A stretch of 33,209 bases of DNA from an uncultured Lachnospiraceae bacterium (GCA_948470905.1 CAOKQK010000039.1:1-33209); one strand, 5' to 3'. Positions 23,931 through 31,991 are shown, numbered from the stretch's first letter. The notes: a model not told the origin generated them from the sequence alone. Translations and numbers: made by a program.

Positions 23931-24475
23931 AAAACGAAGCATTGGTCAGGGCGATCAGCGAAATTGACGACGACCTGATAAGCGATGTACATACGGTGGA
24001 AGAAAATCGTGTCGTTCTCTGGAAAAAGCTGGGTACACTGGCAGCCGGGCTTGTGCTGATCATCTCAGCAGGTTTTTTGTTCACACCGGGGGCGGAGATT
24101 ACGGTCAGTGTCTTCGGGCAGAAGCTTACGGCGCAGCCTGTCATGGTGGAGCAGGCGGATCAAGGCGCGGGGATTCGCGCTTACAGCCTGGAGCCGGTGA
24201 CGGTCTTTACCGTTCCTTTGGAGGTCAAGGTCAGCGGGCATACAGCCATAAAAATATCGGGCGGATCCATGCAGGTCTTTGACAGTGAGGGAAGCAGCCT
24301 GCTGTATGAGGGAGAAGCTTTTGACGCAGAGGAGGATGTGAGGATTTTCTGGAATGTGGAGGATGCCGGGACGCCGGTCCGGTATGAGATGTCTGTGGAG
24401 GGAAAGAAAACCGCGGATACAGTGATCTTGACCTGGGAGGACGGAGAGTGGAAGATCCGCAGGGCGGGAAGCTGA
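23927..24475 (+). CDS. Single-span membrane protein, probable anti-sigma factor, apparent AUA start
   Basis: The 182-residue product reads MKNEALVRAISEIDDDLI when started at ATA 23927, which overlaps the sigma stop as ATAA and sits eight bases after AGGAGGT (23912-23918). The first standard start, TTG 23942, is 23 bases from that site and would lose five residues of the N-terminal motif seen in proteins encoded after such sigma factors. A cytoplasmic segment of about 33 residues precedes one membrane span (LGTLAAGLVLIISAGFLF, about 35-52) and an outer domain of beta-rich character. This is the layout of membrane anti-sigma factors, but no known anti-sigma domain is evident. Function is inferred from context. 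Confidence 0.75.
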   Translation: MKNEALVRAISEIDDDLISDVHTVEENRVVLWKKLGTLAAGLVLIISAGFLFTPGAEITVSVFGQKLTAQPVMVEQADQGAGIRAYSLEPVTVFTVPLEVKVSGHTAIKISGGSMQVFDSEGSSLLYEGEAFDAEEDVRIFWNVEDAGTPVRYEMSVEGKKTADTVILTWEDGEWKIRRAGS

Positions 24476-24589
24476 CCACACAGGGCTGATAACTCCAAGT
24501 GCAGTGTCTGCAAAATGAAAAATGGCAGAAATGCTGTAAAATGGAGGCCAGAAGAAAGGGAAGCACGCCGGAAAACAAAAAGCCTGTAA

Positions 24590-24735
24590 TTAAGGAATAA
24601 AAAATCCTTAAAGTGGAAGTAATAATAAGTAAGAGCCAAAGGAAATAATGAAAGGTATAAAGTAATAAGTAAGATAAAGCAGTAAAAAAGATTAAAAAAG
24701 CGAAAGCAGTAAGTAAAAGAATTCTAACAAGATAT
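24590..24735 (+). other. A-rich, purine-biased low-complexity spacer
   Basis: Part of the 270-base gap before the lipoprotein gene. It is almost free of C on the plus strand and is built from degenerate AGTAATAAGTAAG and AAAGCAGTAA units seen at about 24626, 24667, 24685 and 24705. A TTAAGGA/TCCTTAA hairpin lies at about 24593-24614. No clear promoter is visible. Confidence 0.5.
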
Positions 24736-24748
24736 AAGGAGGCATATT

Positions 24749-25318
24749 ATGAAAAAATTATTAGCAATGTTCATGGCAGTAGTTATGATGACAGGCTTTG
24801 CAGCCTGCGGTACCGGTGATGACAAGGGAAATAAGGAGCAGATCGAGAGCGCTGCTGCGCTTCTGACAGCAGTGTGGGAGACTTACGGAGAGGAGGACAT
24901 GTTTGCTGCCATGGGAGGCGGCGGTTCCGAAACCGCGCAGCTGGTGGACGGTGCTCCCGGGAAATTCGAGACCGGTTCGGCTGATATGCTGGATTATTCA
25001 TTGGGCCTGCCGGCAGCTTCCGCTTCCAAGATTGACGATGCGGCTTCTCTGATGCACATGATGAACGCCAACACCTTCACCTGCGGTGCGTTTCATGTGG
25101 CAAAGTCTGATGACGTGACCGCAGTGGCGGATTCCCTGAAGGAAAACATCATGAAAAGACAGTGGATGTGCGGCTTCCCGGACAAGCTGGTGGTGATCAC
25201 AGTGGGTGACTATGTGGTTTCCTTTTTCGGCAATGAGCAGCTGGTCAATACCTTTAAGACGAAGCTGACAGCGGTATACCAGTCCGCAGAAATAGCTTAC
25301 GAGGAGGCTATTATGTAA
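24749..25318 (+). CDS. Putative lipoprotein, possibly DUF4358-like
   Basis: A 189-residue exported protein. The start MKKLLAMFMAVVMMTGFAAC is a lipoprotein signal peptide with Cys20 as the lipidated residue (FAAC lipobox). The mature part has an acidic linker, then a domain with ADMLDYSLGLP, FTCGAFHVAKSDDVTAVADSLKENIMKRQ and LVVITVGDYVVSFFGNEQLVNTFKTKL. This pattern and its place before MBOAT and DHHW genes resemble DUF4358 proteins of Clostridia, but I cannot confirm the family. TAAGGAGG precedes the ATG. It may serve surface polymer modification together with its neighbours (inference from context). Confidence 0.75.
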   Translation: MKKLLAMFMAVVMMTGFAACGTGDDKGNKEQIESAAALLTAVWETYGEEDMFAAMGGGGSETAQLVDGAPGKFETGSADMLDYSLGLPAASASKIDDAASLMHMMNANTFTCGAFHVAKSDDVTAVADSLKENIMKRQWMCGFPDKLVVITVGDYVVSFFGNEQLVNTFKTKLTAVYQSAEIAYEEAIM

Positions 25319-25339
25319 CTGCCGCGGCAATGTCTGTCC

Positions 25340-25426
25340 GGGGATCGGAGTGAGAAGCATTGTGTGTTCTGCCCCGGGGACCGGAGTGAGAAGCATTGTG
25401 CATTCTGCCCCGGGGGACCGGAGTGA
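25340..25426 (+). repeat. 36-bp direct repeats between the lipoprotein and MBOAT genes
   Basis: Two nearly identical 36-bp units (25340-25375 and 25376-25411) each run from GGGGAYCGGAGTGAG through AAGCATTGTG to CTGCCCC. A third, partial copy starts at 25413 and diverges after GGAGTGA. They end about 40 bases before the MBOAT start. Confidence 0.85.
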
Positions 25427-25467
25427 CGGTGCATTACGCGGATTATCAGGAAACCAGAGGAAACAAT

Positions 25468-26871
25468 ATGGTATTTTCAAGTATTCCATTTCTATATTAT
25501 TTTCTGCCCTGTGTGCTTATTTTGTATTTTATGGCGCCCAGGCGGCTGAAAAATTCAGTACTCCTGTTGACCAGCCTGGTCTTTTATGCATGGGGCGAAC
25601 CAAGGTTTGTACTTGTGATGCTTTTGACAATATTGCAGGGGTATATATTTGGCATACTGATAGAAAGGTACAGGGACCGCCGGGCGAAGCTTTGTCTGGC
25701 GGTCTCCGCCGCTGTCAGTCTTGGGCTGTTGGGGTATTGTAAGTACGCTGATTTCTTTATTGAAAATTTTAACGCGGTGACGGGGCTGTCCGTCCCGCTG
25801 CTGAAGGTGACGCTGCCCATCGGCATCAGCTTCTACACTTTCCAGATTTTAAGCTATATTGTGGACGTGTACCGCGGGACTGTGCCGGCACAGCGCAATT
25901 TCATTAATTTGGCGGCATATATCGCCATGTTCCCCCAGCTGATCGCAGGCCCCATTGTCAGGTATTCCGATATTGCTGCCCAGCTGGAGGACAGGACGCA
26001 CAGTGTCTCAAAATGCGCCCTGGGCATCAGGCGTTTTGTGCTGGGGCTGGGGAAAAAGGTGCTTTTTGCCAACACGCTGGGTGAGCTCTGCAGCACCTTC
26101 AGAGAGTCGGATGACAGGTCGGTACTGTTTTTCTGGCTGTATGCGGTTGCCTGCGCACTGCAGATTTACTTTGATTTTTCCGGCTACAGCGACATGGCAA
26201 TCGGCCTGGGAAAGGTCTTTGGATTTGACTTTCTGGAAAACTTTAATTATCCCTTTGTCTCCAAAAGCGTCACGGAATTCTGGCGCAGGTGGCACATGTC
26301 CCTGGGCTCGTGGTTTCGGGACTATGTTTACATTCCCCTGGGCGGAAACCGTGTTAAGAAGTTCAGATGGCTGTGCAATCTGATGATCGTATGGTTCCTC
26401 ACAGGCTTCTGGCATGGTGCCGCGTGGAATTTTATCGTCTGGGGGCTTTTCTTCGGCGTATTGCTCATCATAGAGAAATTGTGGTTCTTAAAGGTGTTAG
26501 ATAAAGAAAGGACAGGGATCCTGCGCCATATTTATGTAGCGATGGTGGTGCTGTTTAGTTTTGTGCTTTTTGACGCGGCAGATATATCCCAGGCATTTTA
26601 TCACATCAGCTCCATGTTCGGGGCGGGGAATCTGCCCCTGGTTACTGCGGAGAGCCTGTATCAGTTAAAGAGCTACGCGGTCATCCTGGCCGCCGGGATT
26701 CTGGGAGCTACGCCCCTTGTATCATATGGCATTCATAAGCTGCGGGAGAGGGGCGTTTTTGAAAAACTGTTCAACGCTGCCGAACCGGTATTCCTGGTCC
26801 TGCTGATGCTGGTGATAACGGGTTATATTGTGGACGGTTCTTTTAACCCCTTTTTGTATTTCAGGTTTTAG
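25468..26871 (+). CDS. MBOAT family O-acyltransferase (AlgI/DltB-like)
   Basis: A 467-residue multi-span membrane O-acyltransferase. It opens MVFSSIPFLYYFLPCVLILYFMAPRRLKNSVLLLTSLVFYAWGEP, the standard AlgI-type start. It contains LPIGISFYTFQILSYIVDVYRG, FPQLIAGPIVRY, FDFSGYSDMAIGLGKVFGFDFLENFNYPF, the VTEFWRRWHMSLGSWFRDYVYIPLGGNR motif and the conserved catalytic His316 in GFWHGAAWNFIVWG. Such enzymes move acyl, usually acetyl, groups across the membrane for extracellular polysaccharides. I start at ATG 25468 after AGAGG; an upstream in-frame ATG at 25396 lies in the repeat region and is unlikely. The next gene encodes the DHHW/AlgX-like partner 11 bases later, so the pair likely acetylates a surface glycan. 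Confidence 0.93.
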   Translation: MVFSSIPFLYYFLPCVLILYFMAPRRLKNSVLLLTSLVFYAWGEPRFVLVMLLTILQGYIFGILIERYRDRRAKLCLAVSAAVSLGLLGYCKYADFFIENFNAVTGLSVPLLKVTLPIGISFYTFQILSYIVDVYRGTVPAQRNFINLAAYIAMFPQLIAGPIVRYSDIAAQLEDRTHSVSKCALGIRRFVLGLGKKVLFANTLGELCSTFRESDDRSVLFFWLYAVACALQIYFDFSGYSDMAIGLGKVFGFDFLENFNYPFVSKSVTEFWRRWHMSLGSWFRDYVYIPLGGNRVKKFRWLCNLMIVWFLTGFWHGAAWNFIVWGLFFGVLLIIEKLWFLKVLDKERTGILRHIYVAMVVLFSFVLFDAADISQAFYHISSMFGAGNLPLVTAESLYQLKSYAVILAAGILGATPLVSYGIHKLRERGVFEKLFNAAEPVFLVLLMLVITGYIVDGSFNPFLYFRF

Positions 26872-26882
26872 GAGGTGGCGGA

Positions 26883-27983
26883 ATGTGGGAAAAAACGAAA
26901 AATACAGTCACAGTATCTGTGATGGCGGCCTTTTTTCTGGTCTTTTTTGTCTGGTGCCTTTTTAAGCCTGCGGACGAGGCTTCGGACAGCGAGAGAAGAA
27001 AGCTTGCAGCTATGCCCGCATGGAAGCTTGCCGATGTTATGTCCGGAAAATATATGAAAGATTTTGAAGATTACGCCATGGACCAGTTCCCGCTTCGGGA
27101 CAGCTTCCGGACGGTAAAGTCCTACACGGCTTTTTACCTGCTTGGGCAGAGGGATGTGGGAGGGATTTATTTAAGGGACGGATATGCTTCCAAGCTGGAA
27201 TATCCTCTGCACACAGACTCGCTTGACTATGCGGCGGCAAGGCTTGAACGCATTTATGACAAGTACCTGAGCGGCAAAAATGTGAACCTTTATCTGTCTG
27301 TAATCCCTGATAAGAATTATTTCCTGGCGGGAGCAAACGGTTATCCTGCCATGGATTACGGGGAGCTTGTCTCGTACCTTCGGGAGCGGACGGACTATAT
27401 GCAGTATATAGACATCTTTGACTGCCTGGAGCTTTCAGATTACTACAGGACGGATACCCACTGGCGTCAGGAAAAGATCGTGGATGTGGCGCAGAAGCTT
27501 GGGGAGGGCATGGGAGTTACGCTTTCCGGGCAATATACCCGGCGGCTTCTGGATAAGCCTTTTTATGGCGTGTATTATGGGCAGTCGGCGCTGCCGCTTC
27601 CCGCCGAGCAGCTTTATTATCTGGACAGCGAGGTCATCAATGCCTGCCGGGTATACGACTTTGAGACTAATTCCGAGACGGTTGTATACGATATGGAAAA
27701 GGCCCGGGGCAAGGATCCCTATGAAATATTTCTGGCAGGCCCCAAGTCCCTGATGACCATAAAAAATCCCGGCGCAGACCCGGACAAAAGGCTGATCATT
27801 TTCCGGGATTCCTTTGGAAGCAGCATTGCGCCGCTGCTGGTCGAAGGCTATGGGGAGATCACCCTGGTGGATATCCGTTATCTATCAAGCGATATGCTGG
27901 GCAGCTTCCTGGACTTTGACAACAGCGACGTGCTGTTCCTCTACAGTACCCTTGTGCTTAATAACAGCGTTACGATGAAATAG
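26883..27983 (+). CDS. DHHW/AlgX-like protein, probable surface acetyltransferase partner
   Basis: A 366-residue protein with one N-terminal membrane span (VSVMAAFFLVFFVWCLF, about 11-28), so the main domain is outside. It shows the SGNH-hydrolase-like pattern of AlgX/AlgJ/DHHW proteins: YMKDFEDYAMDQFPLRDSFRTVK, GIYLRDGYASKLE, VIPDKNYFLA, the DTHW motif at 191-194 and RDSFG at 308-312 with candidate nucleophile Ser310. These enzymes take acetyl groups delivered by the MBOAT protein and place them on a polysaccharide. AGGAGG lies just before the ATG at 26883 and the two genes are 11 bases apart. The acceptor polymer is unknown. Confidence 0.88.
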   Translation: MWEKTKNTVTVSVMAAFFLVFFVWCLFKPADEASDSERRKLAAMPAWKLADVMSGKYMKDFEDYAMDQFPLRDSFRTVKSYTAFYLLGQRDVGGIYLRDGYASKLEYPLHTDSLDYAAARLERIYDKYLSGKNVNLYLSVIPDKNYFLAGANGYPAMDYGELVSYLRERTDYMQYIDIFDCLELSDYYRTDTHWRQEKIVDVAQKLGEGMGVTLSGQYTRRLLDKPFYGVYYGQSALPLPAEQLYYLDSEVINACRVYDFETNSETVVYDMEKARGKDPYEIFLAGPKSLMTIKNPGADPDKRLIIFRDSFGSSIAPLLVEGYGEITLVDIRYLSSDMLGSFLDFDNSDVLFLYSTLVLNNSVTMK

Positions 27984-28067
27984 CGGAATGTTGGTTCCCG
28001 GGGCGGAACCATGCGGGATTTTCATTTCACATCGGTGATAAATTTGCAACATTTTTTTATTTACATC

Positions 28068-28096
28068 TTGAATTATGATGGAAAATTATGTAAAAT
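28068..28096 (+). promoter_or_regulatory. Promoter for gapA
   Basis: TTGAAT and TAAAAT are 17 bases apart. The start near 28103 gives a leader of about 90 bases. A CAATCTG/CAGATTG inverted repeat (28114-28120, 28146-28152) lies in that leader and could be an operator or RNA stem. Confidence 0.6.
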
Positions 28097-28190
28097 GAAT
28101 TTGCTGATAAAATTTTGACAATCTGCGGCGTATGAAAATGCGGGCCAGATTGCAAAATAATATAAAATATAATTTCAGGAGGAAACTAAA

Positions 28191-29204
28191 ATGGCAGTAA
28201 GAGTAGCAATTAATGGTTTCGGCCGTATTGGTCGTCTTGCTTTCAGGCAGATGTTTGATGCGGAAGGGTATGAGGTAGTTGCGATCAACGATCTGACAAG
28301 CCCTGAGATGCTTGCACATTTGCTGAAGTACGATACCGCTCAGGGTAGATACAAGTATGCGGACAAGGTAGAGTCCGGCGAGGATTCCATCACCGTAAAC
28401 GGCAAGAAGATCACAATCTACAAGGAGGCGGACGCTTCCAAGCTTCCCTGGGGCGAGCTGAAGGTTGACGTTGTTCTGGAGTGTACCGGATTCTATACCT
28501 CCAAGGAGAAGTCCATGGCACACATCAATGCCGGCGCGCGCAAGGTTGTTATCTCTGCACCTGCAGGAAACGATCTTCCTACCATCGTATACAATGTAAA
28601 CCATGAGACTTTAAAGCCCGAAGATACCGTTATCTCCGCAGCTTCCTGCACCACAAACTGCCTTGCGCCCATGGCAAAGGCCCTGAACGACCTGGCACCC
28701 ATCCAGTCCGGCATCATGACCACTGTTCATGCTTACACCGGCGACCAGATGATCCTTGACGGACCGCAGAGAAAGGGCGACAAGAGAAGAAGCCGTGCAG
28801 GTGCCTGCAATATCGTTCCCAACTCCACCGGCGCTGCAAAGGCAATCGGTCTTGTTATCCCTGAGCTGAACGGCAAGCTGATCGGTTCCGCTCAGCGTGT
28901 TCCCACCCCTACCGGCTCCACCACGATCCTGGTGGCGGTTGTCAAGGGCAAGGTGACAAAGGAGCAGATCAACGACGCCATGAAGGCTGCTCAGACCGAG
29001 TCTTACGGCTACAACACAGACGAGATCGTATCTTCCGACGTTATCGGAATGACCTACGGTTCCCTGTTCGATGCAACCCAGACCATGGTAGCTCCCATGG
29101 AGGATGGCAATACTCAGGTTCAGGTTGTTTCCTGGTATGACAATGAGAACAGCTACACATCTCAGATGGTCCGCACCATCAAGTATTTCAGCGAGCTGGG
29201 CTAA
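28191..29204 (+). CDS. gapA: Type I glyceraldehyde-3-phosphate dehydrogenase
   Basis: GAPDH converts glyceraldehyde-3-phosphate, NAD+ and phosphate to 1,3-bisphosphoglycerate. The NAD-binding start is [18 protein letters not shown], and AINDL supplies the Asp that favours NAD over NADP. The catalytic site is [12 protein letters not shown] with Cys153, and His180 in [52 protein letters not shown] and [15 protein letters not shown] are also conserved. At 337 residues it is complete. AGGAGG supports the ATG. A good terminator follows, so gapA is separable from pgk although the three glycolytic genes lie in pathway order. Confidence 0.98.
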   Translation: MAVRVAINGFGRIGRLAFRQMFDAEGYEVVAINDLTSPEMLAHLLKYDTAQGRYKYADKVESGEDSITVNGKKITIYKEADASKLPWGELKVDVVLECTGFYTSKEKSMAHINAGARKVVISAPAGNDLPTIVYNVNHETLKPEDTVISAASCTTNCLAPMAKALNDLAPIQSGIMTTVHAYTGDQMILDGPQRKGDKRRSRAGACNIVPNSTGAAKAIGLVIPELNGKLIGSAQRVPTPTGSTTILVAVVKGKVTKEQINDAMKAAQTESYGYNTDEIVSSDVIGMTYGSLFDATQTMVAPMEDGNTQVQVVSWYDNENSYTSQMVRTIKYFSELG

Positions 29205-29244
29205 GTCTGAAACAGCGGATAAGGGGCAAACAATGAGACCTTTG

Positions 29245-29276
29245 GGGTCCGGTCTTTTGGACCGGGCCCTTGTTTT
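29245..29276 (+). terminator. Terminator after gapA
   Basis: GGGTCCGGTC pairs with GACCGGGCCC (one G-U pair) across a TTTTG loop and is followed by TTGTTTT. Confidence 0.88.
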
Positions 29277-29300
29277 GATTCCCGCGGGCAATGAGTTAAG
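29275..29300 (+). repeat. Partial copy of the dispersed GCCCGCGGG repeat
   Basis: Bases 29275-29296 are identical to 3384-3405 over 22 positions, including CCCGCGGGCAATGAGT. The match stops after that. It directly abuts the gapA terminator tail. The remaining spacer to pgk (29301-29472) shows no gene and no clear promoter. Confidence 0.6.
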
Positions 29301-29472
29301 TCAATTACATTGACTTTGTGCGTGCCTGCACGGGGGTGTTGGTTTCGGGCGGGGAGAGTGGAGTTTCCCGTCTGGCTTCTGAGATGGAAAACAGTTTCGG
29401 AAATTTTGGTGACATATTTTGAAGAATTTTGGAGATATAAAGTTTTAGAAATGTTAAAAGGAGATTTATAAA

Positions 29473-30696
29473 ATGAGTTTGAACAAAAAGTCTGTTGACG
29501 ATATCAATGCAAAGGGAAAGAGGGTTCTGGTGAGATGTGATTTCAACGTGCCTTTAAAGAACGGGGAGATCACTGACGAGACAAGGATCGTGGCAGCTCT
29601 GCCCACCATCAAGAAGCTCATTAATGACGGCGGCAAGGTGATCCTCTGCTCCCATCTGGGCAAGGTGAAGGAAGGACCCAACGAGAAGGAGTCCCTGGCG
29701 CCCGTGGCAAAGAGCCTTTCCGAGAAGCTGGGCAAGGATGTGGTTTTTGTGGCTGATTACAATGTGACGGGCGCAGATGCCACCAAGGCCGTGGAGGCTA
29801 TGAAAGAGGGAGATGTGGTGCTGCTCCAGAATACACGTTTCCGCGGCGCGGAGGAGACGAAGAACGGAGAGCAGTTTTCCAAGGAGCTGGCTGACCTGGC
29901 TGACCTTTATGTATGCGATGCCTTTGGTTCCTCCCACAGGGCTCATGCTTCCGTGGAAGGCGTTACCAAATTTATCACGGCAAAGGGCGGCACAAACGCT
30001 GTGGGCTATCTGATGCAGAAGGAGATTGATTTCCTGGGCAACGCTGTGGAGAATCCCGTAAGGCCTTTCGTTGCCATCCTGGGCGGTGCGAAGGTTGCAG
30101 ACAAGCTGAATGTTATTTCCAACCTGCTGGAGAAGTGCGATACCCTCATTATCGGCGGCGGCATGGCTTATACATTCCTGAAGGCACAGGGCATGGAAGT
30201 GGGCAATTCCCTGGTGGACGACGAGAAGATCGGTTACTGCAAGGAGATGATGGAGAAGGCAAAGAAGCTGGGCAAGAAGCTTCTGCTTCCCATTGATACC
30301 ACCATTGCGGCAGGCTTCCCCAACCCCATAGACGGGCCGGTTGAGGTTTCCCATGTGGATTCCGATAAGATCCCGTCCGACATGGAGGGGCTGGATATCG
30401 GGCCTAAGACACAGGCTCTGTTTGCGGACGCTGTAAAGAGCGCAAAGACCGTTGTGTGGAACGGGCCCATGGGTGTGTTTGAGAATCCCACCCTTGCGGC
30501 AGGCACCATCGCGGTGGCGAAGGCGCTGGCTGAGACGGACGCAACGACCATCATCGGCGGTGGCGATTCCGCTGCGGCTGTGAACCAGCTGGGCTTCGGG
30601 GATAAGATGAGCCACATCTCCACCGGCGGCGGCGCTTCCCTGGAGTTCCTTGAGGGCAAGGTACTCCCCGGCGTTGCGGCAGCAGACGACAAATAA
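29473..30696 (+). CDS. pgk: Phosphoglycerate kinase
   Basis: PGK transfers phosphate from 1,3-bisphosphoglycerate to ADP. The substrate-binding N-domain shows [49 protein letters not shown] and NTRFRGAEE. The hinge and C-domain show [52 protein letters not shown] and [15 protein letters not shown]...[16 protein letters not shown]. The 407-residue length is normal. The last codons, VAAADDK and the stop, form the first copy of the 52-bp tandem array that fills the gap to tpiA. AAAAGGAG supports the ATG. Confidence 0.98.
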   Translation: MSLNKKSVDDINAKGKRVLVRCDFNVPLKNGEITDETRIVAALPTIKKLINDGGKVILCSHLGKVKEGPNEKESLAPVAKSLSEKLGKDVVFVADYNVTGADATKAVEAMKEGDVVLLQNTRFRGAEETKNGEQFSKELADLADLYVCDAFGSSHRAHASVEGVTKFITAKGGTNAVGYLMQKEIDFLGNAVENPVRPFVAILGGAKVADKLNVISNLLEKCDTLIIGGGMAYTFLKAQGMEVGNSLVDDEKIGYCKEMMEKAKKLGKKLLLPIDTTIAAGFPNPIDGPVEVSHVDSDKIPSDMEGLDIGPKTQALFADAVKSAKTVVWNGPMGVFENPTLAAGTIAVAKALAETDATTIIGGGDSAAAVNQLGFGDKMSHISTGGGASLEFLEGKVLPGVAAADDK

Positions 30697-31006
30697 GACG
30701 GACCGGGAAGCAGCAACGCCGTGAGTTGCGGCAGCAGACGACAAATAAGACAGACCGGGAAGCAGCAGCGCCGTGAGCTGCGGCAGCGGACGACAAATAA
30801 GACAGACCAGGAAGCAGCAGCGCCGTGAGTTGCGGCAGCAGACGACAAATAAGACGGTCCGGGAAGCAGTAACGCCGGGGGCTGCGGCAGTGGACGACAA
30901 ATAAGACAGACCGGGAAGCAGCAACGCCGTGAGTTGCGGCAGCGGACGACAAATAAGACGGTCTGGGAAGCAGCAACGCCGTGAGTTGCGGCAGCGGACG
31001 ACAAAT
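30673..31006 (+). repeat. 52-bp tandem array from the pgk stop to the tpiA promoter
   Basis: Seven copies: a first partial one at 30673-30720 that includes the last codons and stop of pgk, five full 52-bp units starting at 30721, 30773, 30825, 30877 and 30929, and a last partial unit at 30981-31006. Each contains TTGCGGCAGCRGACGACAAA (or close variants) and TAAGAC...GGGAAGCAG. Unit boundaries form a hairpin GCAAC-GCCGTGA-GTTGC. Between copies 2 and 3 both arms change together to GCAGC/GCTGC, and between 3 and 4 the pair is G-U. The length is not a multiple of three, so no coding frame is kept. Confidence 0.95.
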
Positions 31007-31014
31007 GATATAAT
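30986..31014 (+). promoter_or_regulatory. tpiA promoter built on the last repeat copy
   Basis: A perfect TATAAT at 31009-31014 with an upstream TGA (extended -10) is 17 bases after TTGCGG at 30986-30991, which belongs to repeat copy 7. The other copies have GACRGA at the -10 position and would not be promoters. Confidence 0.6.
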
Positions 31015-31048
31015 GATGCGGAATTGAAAAGGAATCGAGGAAAAGATT

Positions 31049-31801
31049 ATGGCAAGAAGAAAGATCGTAGCCGGCAACTGGAAGATGAATATGACTCCCA
31101 GCCAGGCAAAGGCGCTTTGTGAGGAGCTCAGGGAGCTTGTAAAGACCGATGACGCAGACGTTGTCTACTGCGTTCCTGCTATTGACATTGTGCCTGTGGT
31201 GGAGGCAGTCAGGGGTACAAATGTTGAGGTAGGCGCGGAGAATATGTACTTTGAGGAAAAGGGCGCCTATACAGGAGAAATTTCAGCGGCAATGCTTGTG
31301 GACGCAGGTGTCAAGTACGTCATTATCGGACATTCTGAGAGGCGCGATTATTTCAAGGAGGACGATGCACTTCTCAATAAGAAGGTTAAGAAGGCGATTG
31401 AGGCGGGGCTTATCCCCATCCTTTGCTGCGGTGAGACCCTGGAGCAGAGGGAGATGGGTGTTACCATGGATTGGATCCGTCTGCAGATCAAGTCTGATTT
31501 AGACGGTGTAACCGCAGATCAGGTGAAGGAGCTGGTGATCGCATATGAGCCTATCTGGGCGATCGGAACCGGCAAGACCGCCACTACCGAGCAGGCGGAG
31601 GAAGTCTGTAAGGGCATCCGTCAGTGCATTGCCGAGATGTACGACGAGGCAACTGCAGAGGCAGTCCGCATTCAGTACGGCGGCTCTGTAAATGCCGGCA
31701 ATGCGGCAGAATTGTTCGCACAGCCCGATATTGACGGCGGCCTGGTGGGCGGCGCTTCCTTGAAAGCAGACTTTGGCAAGATTGTAGCCTATAACAAATA
31801 G
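31049..31801 (+). CDS. tpiA: Triosephosphate isomerase
   Basis: TPI interconverts dihydroxyacetone phosphate and glyceraldehyde-3-phosphate. The 250-residue TIM barrel carries AGNWKMN with Asn10 and Lys12, the electrophile His95 in [11 protein letters not shown], the base Glu167 in [15 protein letters not shown] (loop 6) and [30 protein letters not shown] for phosphate binding. The order gapA-pgk-tpiA follows the pathway. It has its own extended -10 promoter inside the array and a clear terminator. GAGG is eight bases before the ATG. Confidence 0.98.
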   Translation: MARRKIVAGNWKMNMTPSQAKALCEELRELVKTDDADVVYCVPAIDIVPVVEAVRGTNVEVGAENMYFEEKGAYTGEISAAMLVDAGVKYVIIGHSERRDYFKEDDALLNKKVKKAIEAGLIPILCCGETLEQREMGVTMDWIRLQIKSDLDGVTADQVKELVIAYEPIWAIGTGKTATTEQAEEVCKGIRQCIAEMYDEATAEAVRIQYGGSVNAGNAAELFAQPDIDGGLVGGASLKADFGKIVAYNK

Positions 31802-31816
31802 TAAAACTGCAAAATA

Positions 31817-31857
31817 ATATCCCGGGATTTCCTTCATCAGGATTCCGGGATATTTTT
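31817..31857 (+). terminator. Terminator after tpiA
   Basis: ATATCCCGG pairs perfectly with CCGGGATAT (31817-31825, 31845-31853) and is followed by TTTT. Confidence 0.88.
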
Positions 31858-31926
31858 GTGTCACAGTAAAAAATAAACCACCGGCTATGCCGGTGCGTCC
31901 CCACCAGCTTCAACTATAAGAAAAGA

Positions 31927-31984
31927 ACCTCCTATGGTATGATGGATATGGGTTTGCCAACCATAAAAAACATACATAGGAGGT
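31927..31984 (+). promoter_or_regulatory. Inverted repeat sequestering the transposase ribosome binding site
   Basis: ACCTCCTATG (31927-31936) is the exact complement of CATAGGAGGT (31975-31984), and the latter holds the AGGAGGT that serves ATG 31992. In an mRNA starting upstream the site would be paired. IS200 is known to limit transposase translation in this way. Confidence 0.65.
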
Positions 31985-31991
31985 ATCCAAA

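Noticed and set aside
27993-28022. Terminator after the DHHW gene
   Set aside because: GGTTCC/GGAACC forms a 6-bp stem but no U-run follows within a few bases.
30673-31006. CRISPR array
   Set aside because: The whole 52-bp unit is repeated with only scattered changes. There are no unique spacers and no cas genes nearby, and copy 1 is the pgk 3' end.
29554-31077. Long repetitive minus-strand open frames across the 52-bp array and pgk
   Set aside because: The array has no minus-strand stops in any frame, and 52 is not a multiple of three, so repeats cycle through all frames. The peptide-like pattern (SSAAATHG, RSVLFVV) follows from that.
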